A stretch of 64,000 nucleotides of DNA, taken from contig JAZOMF010000079.1 in NCBI GenBank assembly GCA_045653805.1, positions 1-64,000 of the forward strand. Reading direction: 5' to 3'. The notes beneath the pieces were generated by a model. It did not search any database, was not told the DNA's origin, and saw only the letters and a list, made by a program, of their open reading frames with translations. The position numbers were made by a program, and so were the translations under genes. Each line of letters starts with the position of its first letter. Within the stretch, counting starts at the first letter, position 1. This document shows, piece after piece, positions 1-6,884 of the stretch. This DNA comes from SVTX01 sp045653805. Its GTDB lineage: Bacteria; Bacillota; Clostridia; Oscillospirales; CAG-272.

Positions 1-112
1 AGACCGTAGGGGACGACGTCCTCGGCGTCCCGTGACGAATATTTTCAAATCAATGAAACGGCGACACCTCATTTGCAAGCAAATCGGCACCGCCCTACGG
101 TTTTAGGGTGTC
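1..112. repeat. GTAGGGG-family intergenic hairpin repeat, variant copy
   Basis: A 27-base core at 6-32 folds into a hairpin whose stem is GGGACG/CGTCCC around a conserved ACGTCCTCGG loop. It matches the cores at 38794-38820 and 39691-39717 except for two positions, 13 and 28, which are paired with each other, so the pairing is kept (A-T instead of T-A). A wider inverted repeat (ACCGTAGGG at 3-11, CCCTACGGT at 93-101) frames the copy, and a small ATTTGC/GCAAAT hairpin lies inside near 72-85. No open frame of note. It sits downstream of the minus-strand isomerase gene. Confidence 0.7.
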
Positions 113-154
113 GTTATCCCACCGATAAATCAAAATTTGAAGCACAATTCAAAA

Positions 155-180
155 CAAAAAACCGCAGACGCGGTTTTTGT
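155..180 (-). terminator. Intrinsic terminator of the glnA-isomerase operon
   Basis: AAAAACCGC (157-165) pairs with GCGGTTTTT (170-178) around a four-base loop, giving a U-run on the minus-strand transcript. It lies 34 bases beyond the isomerase stop codon, so it most likely ends that operon. Confidence 0.75.
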
Positions 181-213
181 TATGTCTATTGAATTATTGC
201 AACTGTTGGAACG

Positions 214-1020
214 TTACATCTCTGCAATTCTCTTGGCTCTTTTTGCGCAGATTGCGAAGAATTCGTCCTCGGTCAGCTCCTGGTATTCGGGGCGAGCAGT
301 GTTAAATACCTCAAGCATAATAGGGCCGGTATATCCCACCTCGTCAAGACGTCGCACCATGTTGGCATAGTCTAAGGTGCCGTCAAATGGGAGATAATGG
401 AAGTCTGGGGCGGTGCTTTTGCCATGCCCAAAATTATCGTGAATATGAACGCAGGCAAGCTTATCTCCAAAGGTTTTTATCCAATCCTGTGTGGGCGTAT
501 AGGCGTACTCGTGCCCACAATCGTAGCAGTATTTAACGTACTCTCGATCATTGTATCTTCCCATAAGCTCAAGGAGATTGTCTATTACGCGAAGGTTTTC
601 AAAGGCAATAGTCACCTTTTTCTCCTCGGAATAGTTTACAAGCCGGTCAAAGCGTGAGAAACCAAGCTCATTCGTTGCGGGAGGCTCCCAGCCGCTTGAT
701 ACGTGACAAATCACCATGGGGATAGAGTGTTCAGCCGCAATGTCAACGGAAAGCTTCATTCCGTTGTAAAGCTCGAGATAATCGTCGCCCTCAAGCCAGA
801 ATTTGTTGATGCCTCTAAAGGGCGCGTGGATAAAGTCAAGGCTCATGCCCATTTTGTCGCCCACGGCACGGTATTTGGCGAAATCGCCGTCATTACTACC
901 GATAAAAAAGTGCTCAAATCCGACTTTACCAAGCTTTTCAATGTGGGAATAGATGAAATCCTCGTAATTTCCGGCACTGTCATGGAAGCAGTCGGCGTTA
1001 ATGCCAATTTTTCTTTTCAT
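214..1020 (-). CDS. Sugar phosphate isomerase/epimerase-like TIM-barrel protein
   Basis: A 268-residue protein of the xylose isomerase-like/AP endonuclease family 2 TIM-barrel superfamily. Visible strand-end motifs are HAPF (about 85), CHVS (about 110), AFENL (about 145), YDCGHEYAY (about 170), VHIHDN (about 198), a YLPFDGTLDY segment and MLEVFN; the E, D/H, H/D and E positions match the usual metal ligands. The start has a GAGGA ribosome site. It lies only 24 bases behind glnA on the same strand, so it is probably co-transcribed, an unusual partner for glutamine synthetase. The substrate cannot be told; hydroxypyruvate, inosose or ketose isomerisation are all possible. Confidence 0.75.
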   Translation of the reverse strand: MKRKIGINADCFHDSAGNYEDFIYSHIEKLGKVGFEHFFIGSNDGDFAKYRAVGDKMGMSLDFIHAPFRGINKFWLEGDDYLELYNGMKLSVDIAAEHSIPMVICHVSSGWEPPATNELGFSRFDRLVNYSEEKKVTIAFENLRVIDNLLELMGRYNDREYVKYCYDCGHEYAYTPTQDWIKTFGDKLACVHIHDNFGHGKSTAPDFHYLPFDGTLDYANMVRRLDEVGYTGPIMLEVFNTARPEYQELTEDEFFAICAKRAKRIAEM

Positions 1021-1044
1021 TTCGGTATCCTCGTTTTTGCGCTA

Positions 1045-2469
1045 TCAAAGATTATAATATTTATCAAACTCTGGGGGGTGGGGGATCTTGCTCATTTCAG
1101 CGCACTCGGCTCTCTTTGCCTTGATGAAGTTCATAAGCAATTCCTTGGGGAATACGCCGCCTGCGGTGAGGTAGTCGTTGTCCTTTTCCAGCGCGTCCAG
1201 AGCCTCGGGGAGGGAGGTGGGCAGACCCTTCAGCTTCGCCTTTTCCTCCTCGGGGAGGTGGAAGAGGTTGAAATCATAGGGACCCCAGCCCTCGGCGTGG
1301 GGATCTATCTTATTCTTAATACCGTCAAGACCTGCCATCAAAATTGCCGCATAGCAGAAATAGGGGTTGCAGGTAGCATCGGGATTACGAAGCTCAAAGC
1401 GGCGTTTGTCGGGGCTCTTGGCGTATGCGGGGATACGAATTACTGCAGAACGGTTACTTGTAGCGTAACCAACGGTAACGGGCGCCTCAAAGCCGGGCAC
1501 GAGACGCTTAAAGGAGTTGGTGGAGGGGTTAGTCAGTGCACAGAGGGAAGCGATGTGCTTAAGCAGACCGCCCATAAAGTAGTGCGCCGTTTCGGAAAGG
1601 TTAGCGTAGCCGTTGTCGTCGGAGAATACGGGAGTGCCGTCCTTGAAGAGCAGCATGTGAACGTGCATGCCACTTCCTGCCTCGCCGTAGATGGGCTTGG
1701 GCATAAAGGTTGCGCTCTTGCCGTACTTCAGCGCGGTATTGTGGATGATATACTTGATCATCATAGTGGCATCCGCCATATGAACTACTTCGCCCAGCTG
1801 GGGCTCGATCTCAAACTGACCCGATGCCGCAACCTCTGGGTGATGATAGTTGATCTCAATGCCTGCATCCTTCATAAGCATGCACATCTCGCTTCTGCAT
1901 TCAAAGGAAACGTCAAATGGCTTTGCGATATGGTAGTTCTTCTGCTTGGGAACTACAACGCCCTTGCCCTCCTCGCCGCTGTTCCAGTAAGACTGAACGG
2001 CATCCACCTGGGAAGCGATAAGGTTAGGCTCAACGTTCCAACGAACATCGTCAAAGAGATAGAACTCAAATTCGGGCAGTATCTTCATCTCATCAGCCAC
2101 GCCCGAGTCCTTCATATACTGAACCGCCGCCTTGATAATGTTTCTGGGGTACTGCGCCAAGGGGCGATTTTCGGGATTGTCGATGATCATGGCGTTACCC
2201 GTCATGGAGAGTGTGGGGATAGAGCAGAAGGGGTCGATGACCGCAGTATCGGGGTCGGGAATAAAGACCATGTCGCTCTTTTCAACCACCGCGTAGCCGT
2301 AGTTGGAGGCGTCGAACCCAATGCCGCTCTTCATAGTGTCCTCGGAGAAATTCTCCGCAGGAATGGTAACGTGACGGTACTGACCGTTAATGTCCACCAT
2401 CTTAAAATCAACCATTTTAATGTCGTTATCCTTAATAAAATTAAGGATATCCTGTACTGTTTTTGCCAT
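1045..2469 (-). CDS. glnA: Glutamine synthetase, type I
   Basis: A 474-residue type I glutamine synthetase making glutamine from glutamate, ammonia and ATP in the cytoplasm. Visible signatures are the ATP/metal motif LPEFEFYLFDD, HHPEVAASGQFEIE, GSGMHVH, NPSTNSFKRLVPGFEAP and the KRRFELRNPDATCNPY C-terminal active-site segment. Where the enterobacterial enzyme carries the adenylylated tyrosine (NLYDLPPEE context), this protein reads NLFHLPEEE, so tyrosine is replaced by phenylalanine and adenylylation control is not expected there. A GGAG ribosome site precedes the ATG and a near-consensus promoter lies 40 bases upstream. The isomerase gene follows closely. Confidence 0.95.
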   Translation of the reverse strand: MAKTVQDILNFIKDNDIKMVDFKMVDINGQYRHVTIPAENFSEDTMKSGIGFDASNYGYAVVEKSDMVFIPDPDTAVIDPFCSIPTLSMTGNAMIIDNPENRPLAQYPRNIIKAAVQYMKDSGVADEMKILPEFEFYLFDDVRWNVEPNLIASQVDAVQSYWNSGEEGKGVVVPKQKNYHIAKPFDVSFECRSEMCMLMKDAGIEINYHHPEVAASGQFEIEPQLGEVVHMADATMMIKYIIHNTALKYGKSATFMPKPIYGEAGSGMHVHMLLFKDGTPVFSDDNGYANLSETAHYFMGGLLKHIASLCALTNPSTNSFKRLVPGFEAPVTVGYATSNRSAVIRIPAYAKSPDKRRFELRNPDATCNPYFCYAAILMAGLDGIKNKIDPHAEGWGPYDFNLFHLPEEEKAKLKGLPTSLPEALDALEKDNDYLTAGGVFPKELLMNFIKAKRAECAEMSKIPHPPEFDKYYNL

Positions 2470-2508
2470 AGTTTTTCTCCAATCAGGTAAAAAATTAAGT
2501 TACCATTA

Positions 2509-2537
2509 ATTATATCACTATTCTGGTGTCTTGTCAA
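2509..2537 (-). promoter_or_regulatory. Sigma-A promoter of glnA
   Basis: On the minus strand TTGACA (2537-2532) and TATAAT (2514-2509) are separated by exactly 17 bases, a perfect consensus promoter about 40 bases upstream of the glnA start. Confidence 0.85.
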
Positions 2538-2545
2538 TAGATTTT

Positions 2546-2557
2546 CTCCCGTGGGAG
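2546..2557. promoter_or_regulatory. Palindrome upstream of the glnA promoter, possible operator
   Basis: CTCCC-GT-GGGAG is a perfect 12-base palindrome flanked by TTTT and AAAA runs. It lies eight bases upstream of the -35 box of glnA, where an activator or nitrogen regulator could bind. The binding protein is unknown; this is inference from symmetry and position. Confidence 0.4.
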
Positions 2558-2716
2558 CAAAATATCTTTTGTTAAGTTTCAGAATAATTATGAGATGCAG
2601 ATTTTGAGTGCTTAAGTCCTCAAATACTCAGCAGAAAGAATGGTTACAATTTTGATACGGACACTTATATTCCCCCAAAAAAGCAAGTAAAATCCTTACC
2701 AATCAAGACTTTTGAA

Positions 2717-2770
2717 TAAAAAACAAGCACCGCTTTTACGATACGGCTTCGTATCATAATTACGGTGCTT
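2717..2770 (-). terminator. Terminator of the tRNA-Leu transcript
   Basis: AAGCACCG (2725-2732) pairs with CGGTGCTT (2763-2770), and an inner GATACG/CGTATC stem (2740-2745, 2750-2755) extends the fold. On the minus strand it is followed by GTTTTTTATT. It begins four bases from the tRNA CCA end. Confidence 0.75.
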
Positions 2771-2773
2771 ATT

Positions 2774-2860
2774 TGGTGCGGGTAACAGGACTTGAACCTG
2801 CACGAAGGTAACCTCACTAGAACCTGAATCTAGCGCGTCTGCCAATTCCGCCATACCCGC
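2774..2860 (-). tRNA. tRNA-Leu (anticodon CAG)
   Basis: An 87-base class II tRNA with encoded CCA. The seven-pair acceptor stem (GCGGGTA/TACCCGC) is fully matched, the anticodon loop TTCAGGT between CTAGA and TCTAG gives anticodon CAG for codon CUG, a long variable arm is present, and the T-loop reads GGTTCAAGTCC. Its only clear promoter lies beyond a broken second copy at 2885-2990, so both are probably in one transcript. Confidence 0.95.
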
Positions 2861-2884
2861 ATATTAAGTTGAAAAATAGGGGAT

Positions 2885-2990
2885 AGGTAACCTCACTAGA
2901 ACCTGAATCTAGCGCAGTCTGCTCACGTAAGGCTTGCGCCTTACTTGCCGAGGTGCTTCGCACACTCGCAATTCCGCCATACCCGCATAT
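2885..2990 (-). pseudogene. Broken second copy of tRNA-Leu with D-loop insertion
   Basis: Reading the minus strand, this copy repeats the tRNA-Leu 5' end (acceptor and first half of the D-arm, ending AATTG), then carries about 46 bases not found in the intact gene, then resumes with the D-arm 3' part, anticodon arm and part of the variable arm, and stops. The T-arm and 3' acceptor strand are missing. The insertion holds two hairpins, GTAAGGC-TTGC-GCCTTAC (2927-2944) and one around GTGC-TTC-GCAC (2954-2964). It lies between the promoter at 3018-3046 and the intact tRNA, so it would be transcribed. It cannot form a tRNA. Confidence 0.85.
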
Positions 2991-3017
2991 TTACGTCACC
3001 TTTATGGCGACCATAAT

Positions 3018-3046
3018 ATTATACTATAACGAGAAGATTTTGTCAA
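3018..3046 (-). promoter_or_regulatory. Promoter of the tRNA-Leu locus
   Basis: Minus-strand TTGACA (3046-3041) and TATAAT (3023-3018) with a 17-base spacer. Transcription would pass through the broken tRNA copy before the intact tRNA. Confidence 0.85.
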
Positions 3047-3158
3047 TAGGTTTTGCAAATATTTGCGAATATTTTTGAACACTTGTTTTTAATGATCGAA
3101 AAACCAACTTCTCTCTGATAGTGATAAAAAGCTATTATATATTATATAAATAAATTTA

Positions 3159-3188
3159 CTTGACAAGAGGGTCAAGAAGTGTTATAAT
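3159..3188 (+). promoter_or_regulatory. Promoter of the polysaccharide locus with an overlapping palindrome
   Basis: TTGACA (3160-3165), a 17-base spacer and TATAAT (3183-3188) form a perfect consensus promoter about 60 bases before the first gene. The -35 box is embedded in an inverted repeat CTTGAC (3159-3164) and GTCAAG (3171-3176), a plausible operator that would block RNA polymerase when occupied. Confidence 0.8.
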
Positions 3189-3247
3189 GTAATTTGTATA
3201 TTCACGCGCATTTATATATTACTATCATAGAAAGGTGAAGAACAGAT

Positions 3248-4456
3248 ATGAACGTCAAGTTTTCTCCCCCCGATATTTCCGAGATCGAGATAGAAGAGGT
3301 TGCCGCGGCACTTCGCTCGGGTTGGATAACCACCGGTCCCAGAACTAAAAAGCTTGAAGCTCAAATTGCCGAATATGTTGGCACAAATAAGTGCGTCTGC
3401 CTCAATTCCCAGACCGCTTGCGCTGAGATGGCGCTTCGCGTTCTCGGCATTGGCGAGGGCGACGAGGTAATAACCAGCGCATATACATATACCGCGTCTG
3501 CTTCGGTCATCTGTCATACGGGTGCAAAGCTGGTTCTCGTTGATACCGCCCCCGATTCCTACGAAATGGACTACGAAAAGCTTGAGGCGGCAATAAACGA
3601 AAACACCAAGGCGATAATTCCTGTGGATCTCGGCGGCGTGCCCTGTGATTACGACAAGATTTTTGAGATAGTTAATAAGAAACGCGACCTCTTCAAGCCC
3701 GCAAACGAGATTCAGTCTGCTATGGGCAGAGTTGCGGTCATGGCAGATACTGCTCACGCCTTCGGCGCAAAATGGCAGGGAAGAATGGTCGGCTCTGTTG
3801 CCGATTTCTCCAGCTTCTCATTCCACGCGGTGAAGAATCTTACCACCGCAGAGGGCGGCGCGCTCACCTGGAGAACCATTGAGGGCATTTCCGACGAGGA
3901 TATTTACAAAAAGCTCCAGCTCCTCTCGCTGCACGGTCAGTCCAAGGACGCTTTGGCAAAGACCCAGCTTGGCGCGTGGGAATATGACATCGTAGGCCCG
4001 TTCTTCAAGTGCAATATGACCGATATTATGGCGGCTATAGGTCTTGGTCAGATGCAGAGATACCCCGCTATGCTTGAAAGAAGACGCGAGATCATCGGCA
4101 AGTACGATGCGGCACTGCTACCCCTCGGAGTTGAGGTGCTTGATCATTACAATGATAATCACACATCGTCAGGTCACCTCTATCTTACGAGAATACCCGG
4201 TATCACCATCCAGGAGAGAAACGAGATCATAATCAAGATGGCAGAGCGCGGAATCGCCTGCAACGTCCACTATAAGCCACTGCCCATGCACACGGCTTAT
4301 AAAAATCTCGGATTTGACATAGCAGATTACCCTAACGCATACGAAAGATTTAAAAACGAGATCACCCTCCCCCTCCATACCTGCCTTACCGATGAAGAGG
4401 TGGAATATGTGATCGAAAATTACGTTCAGATCATTGGTGAATTCATAAAAGTTTGA
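3248..4456 (+). CDS. DegT/DnrJ/EryC1-family PLP aminotransferase (sugar aminotransferase)
   Basis: A 402-residue fold type I aminotransferase that transfers an amino group to a nucleotide-linked 4-keto sugar. The PLP lysine is at about residue 196 in SFHAVKNLTTAEGG and the PLP-binding aspartate in ADTAHAFGA at about 167. First gene of the locus, with an AAAGGTG ribosome site. With the GNAT gene that follows, this matches the 4-amino/4-acetamido steps of bacillosamine (PglE/PglD-like) or pseudaminic acid (PseC/PseH-like) synthesis. The dehydratase that would feed it is the CapE-like gene at 23315 or one outside the window. Family assignment is firm; the exact sugar is inference. Confidence 0.9.
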   Translation: MNVKFSPPDISEIEIEEVAAALRSGWITTGPRTKKLEAQIAEYVGTNKCVCLNSQTACAEMALRVLGIGEGDEVITSAYTYTASASVICHTGAKLVLVDTAPDSYEMDYEKLEAAINENTKAIIPVDLGGVPCDYDKIFEIVNKKRDLFKPANEIQSAMGRVAVMADTAHAFGAKWQGRMVGSVADFSSFSFHAVKNLTTAEGGALTWRTIEGISDEDIYKKLQLLSLHGQSKDALAKTQLGAWEYDIVGPFFKCNMTDIMAAIGLGQMQRYPAMLERRREIIGKYDAALLPLGVEVLDHYNDNHTSSGHLYLTRIPGITIQERNEIIIKMAERGIACNVHYKPLPMHTAYKNLGFDIADYPNAYERFKNEITLPLHTCLTDEEVEYVIENYVQIIGEFIKV

Positions 4457-4475
4457 GTGAGAAAGGAATTTGATC

Positions 4476-4991
4476 ATGATTACAGGAGAAAAGGTCATAC
4501 TAAAGGGATTGACTAAAGAAAGCGCATCTCTTATTTACAAGTGGGTCAACAGAGAAGATCTTCGTGATCTCACGGGAACACTTTATCCCATATCCGAATA
4601 TGAGCACGAGGAATGGGTGAAAAAAATGGCGACTTCAAATGACACGAAGTTGTTTTTGATCTGCGATAAGGAGAGTGATAGACCTATTGGAACTATTGGT
4701 CTTAAAAATTTCAACTACACTGTAAGAAAAGCTGAATTATTTATTAGCATAGGTGAGTCGGAGTTCCTGTCAGGAGGTTATGGCACCGATGCGGTAAATA
4801 CCCTTTCGCGCTTCTGCTTTGGTCATCTCAACCTTCACAAGATAGCTGTAAGAGTTTTTGAGTCTAATCAGAGAGCCGTCAGATGCTATGAAAAGGTTGG
4901 ATTTAAAAAAGAGGGCGTGCTGAGGGACGAGCACTTTTTGAATGGCAAATATGAAGACGTGATCGTTATGGGATTGCTCTCTGAGCAGTGA
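4476..4991 (+). CDS. GNAT-family N-acetyltransferase
   Basis: A 171-residue RimJ/RimL-type acetyltransferase with an acetyl-CoA loop-like segment near LSGGYGTDAVNTL and the C-terminal SNQRAVRCYEKVGFKKEGVLRD strand-helix typical of the family. I chose the ATG at 4476 over an upstream TTG at 4470 because AAAGGA lies eight bases before it. Placed between a sugar aminotransferase and an ATP-grasp enzyme, it probably acetylates the new 4-amino group, as PseH or similar enzymes do, but ribosomal or other amine substrates cannot be ruled out. Confidence 0.85.
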   Translation: MITGEKVILKGLTKESASLIYKWVNREDLRDLTGTLYPISEYEHEEWVKKMATSNDTKLFLICDKESDRPIGTIGLKNFNYTVRKAELFISIGESEFLSGGYGTDAVNTLSRFCFGHLNLHKIAVRVFESNQRAVRCYEKVGFKKEGVLRDEHFLNGKYEDVIVMGLLSEQ

Positions 4992-5009
4992 AGTAAAAGA
5001 GAAATGACG

Positions 5010-6194
5010 ATGAAAAAATTTATGATACTTGGAGCAAGCATTCTCCAGCTTCCTGCAATAAAGCAGGCGAAGAGTATGGGACTTAAGGTAATAGCCGTTG
5101 ATATGGATCCAGAAGCCGTAGGCTTCGGTGAGCCTGATGTTGAGAAAGAGGTCATTAGCACGATCGATATTCCCCGTGTGGTTGAAGCAGCAAAGAAGCA
5201 TGGTGTTTGCGGTGTTGTTACCGTTGCAAGCGATATGCCAATGCGTTCTGTTGCGGCGGTTGCCAAGGAGATGGGACTTGTGGGTGTATCCGAGGAAACT
5301 GCGGTAAAGGCGACCAACAAGGCAGATATGCGCAGAGCTTTTGCGGAAGGCGGCGTGGCAAGTCCTGCTTCCTATAAGGTTTCAAGTAAAGAGGAATTTG
5401 ACGAAATAGTAAAGCGCTTTCAAGGTGACTTCATTATAAAGCCCGCCGACAATTCGGGAAGCAGAGGAATTTTTCTTGTTGATAATGCTTCCAATGCGGC
5501 AGAGGCGTATGAATACAGCCGCAAATATTCCAGAGGTGGAGACGTGGTTGTTGAGGAGTTTATGAGAGGCCCGGAGGTAAGCGTTGAGCTTTTGGTTGTG
5601 AACGGAGAATATCACGTTCTTCAAGTCACTGACAAGTTGACGACGGGCGCGCCTCATTTTGTTGAGATCGGTCACTCTCAGCCCTCACGTTTGCCCGAAG
5701 CATCGGTAAACGCCATTAAAGAATTGGCTATACAAGCGGCAAAGGCTGTCGGTATTGAAAACGGTCCGGGGCATGCCGAGATAATTCTTACTAAAAACGG
5801 TCCTAAAATGGTGGAAATCGGCGCAAGAATGGGTGGCGGATGCATTACCACTCATTTGGTTCCTCTTTCGACGGGAATCAATATGACAGGGGCAACTATA
5901 TTGACGGCGCTCGGCGAAACACCTGATCTTGAAGCGAAGCACAGTAAAGGCTCCGCTATCAGATTTATTATTCCAAAGAAGGGTAAGGTAGTAAATATCT
6001 CGGGCGAAGAGGCGGCCAGAGCGGTTCCCGGTGTAGTTGAGGTCGAGATTCAGTGCAAGATAGGTCAGATGTTGGGCGAGCTTGAAAGCGGTGCATCAAG
6101 AATCGGTTACGTTATAGCGGAAGCTGAGACCGCAGAGGAAGCTGTGTGCATCTGCGAGAGTGCCCTTAAAATGATCAAAATCGATACAAAATAA
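5010..6194 (+). CDS. ATP-grasp ligase (PurK/carbamoyl-phosphate synthase-like)
   Basis: A roughly 394-residue ATP-grasp protein: N-terminal Rossmann-like preATP-grasp domain (ILGASILQLPAIKQAK), ATP-grasp core with IIKPADNSGSRGI (about 140) and the metal-binding HAEIIL...MVEIGARMGGG segment (about 250-275). Such enzymes join a carboxylate to an amine through an acyl phosphate. In this setting it may attach an amino acid or other acyl group to the amino sugar made by the two preceding genes. An alternative ATG lies at 5004, but the AAGAGA ribosome site is better spaced for 5010. Substrate unknown. Confidence 0.8.
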   Translation: MKKFMILGASILQLPAIKQAKSMGLKVIAVDMDPEAVGFGEPDVEKEVISTIDIPRVVEAAKKHGVCGVVTVASDMPMRSVAAVAKEMGLVGVSEETAVKATNKADMRRAFAEGGVASPASYKVSSKEEFDEIVKRFQGDFIIKPADNSGSRGIFLVDNASNAAEAYEYSRKYSRGGDVVVEEFMRGPEVSVELLVVNGEYHVLQVTDKLTTGAPHFVEIGHSQPSRLPEASVNAIKELAIQAAKAVGIENGPGHAEIILTKNGPKMVEIGARMGGGCITTHLVPLSTGINMTGATILTALGETPDLEAKHSKGSAIRFIIPKKGKVVNISGEEAARAVPGVVEVEIQCKIGQMLGELESGASRIGYVIAEAETAEEAVCICESALKMIKIDTK

Positions 6195-6215
6195 ATTTTG
6201 ACGGGGAGACAATCC

Positions 6216-6857
6216 ATGTATAAATTTTTTAAACGCTTATTTGACATAATTATCTGTTTGGCGGCGTTTCCTGTTTTTTGTTTGATTTTACTTGTTGTTT
6301 CAATTTTGATAAAAGCGGAGGACGGTGGCCCCGTATTCTATAAGGCAGAGCGTATTGGCAAAGACGGAAAGAAGATCTTGATGTATAAATTCCGTTCTAT
6401 GAAGGTTAATGCTCCCGATATCAGAAATGAGGACGGAAGTACATACAATGCAAAAGATGAAGTGAGAGTTACCAAGATTGGAAAGTTCTTGCGCGAGACA
6501 AGCATTGATGAAACTGCCCAAATACTCAATGTTCTTAAGGGTGATATGAGCATTATCGGTGCCAGAGCAAGCAACTGGGATGCGTTGGAATCATATCTTC
6601 CGGATGAGATGGATAAGCTTAAGGTTCGCCCCGGTATCACAGGCTACGTTCAGGCATATTACAGAAACAATGCAACTCCTCACGAAAAAAGAGTTTATGA
6701 CGGATGGTATGCTAATCATCTTTCGCTTGCCTTGGATTTGAAAATTATCTTTAAGACCATAGCGGTAGTATTGAAGCGCGAAAATCTGTACACCGATACC
6801 AACAAGGCTAATTCTTTGGAAACAGCCGAGAAGATACAGGAAGAAGCAAAAAAATAA
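6216..6857 (+). CDS. Undecaprenyl-phosphate phosphoglycosyl transferase (PglC-like monotopic PGT)
   Basis: A 213-residue membrane-bound enzyme that starts repeat-unit assembly by moving a sugar-1-phosphate from a UDP-sugar to undecaprenyl phosphate. It has an N-terminal re-entrant hydrophobic helix (about 7-28), GGPVFYKAERIG, MYKFRSM, the Asp-Glu catalytic pair in TSIDETAQILNVLKGDMS, and KVRPGITGYVQ. Where most relatives read GPRP after MSIIG, this one reads GARAS. The ATG at 6216 follows GGGGAG at seven bases, better than the upstream TTG at 6198. The size fits the minimal catalytic domain without a WcaJ-like N-terminal extension. Confidence 0.92.
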   Translation: MYKFFKRLFDIIICLAAFPVFCLILLVVSILIKAEDGGPVFYKAERIGKDGKKILMYKFRSMKVNAPDIRNEDGSTYNAKDEVRVTKIGKFLRETSIDETAQILNVLKGDMSIIGARASNWDALESYLPDEMDKLKVRPGITGYVQAYYRNNATPHEKRVYDGWYANHLSLALDLKIIFKTIAVVLKRENLYTDTNKANSLETAEKIQEEAKK

Positions 6858-6884
6858 ATTATCTCTGATAGAGAAGAGGATTTT

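Noticed and set aside
703..2490. A 595-codon open frame on the plus strand opposite glnA
   Set aside because: It lies antisense to a clear glutamine synthetase; its translation has no family pattern and follows from the codon bias of the real gene.
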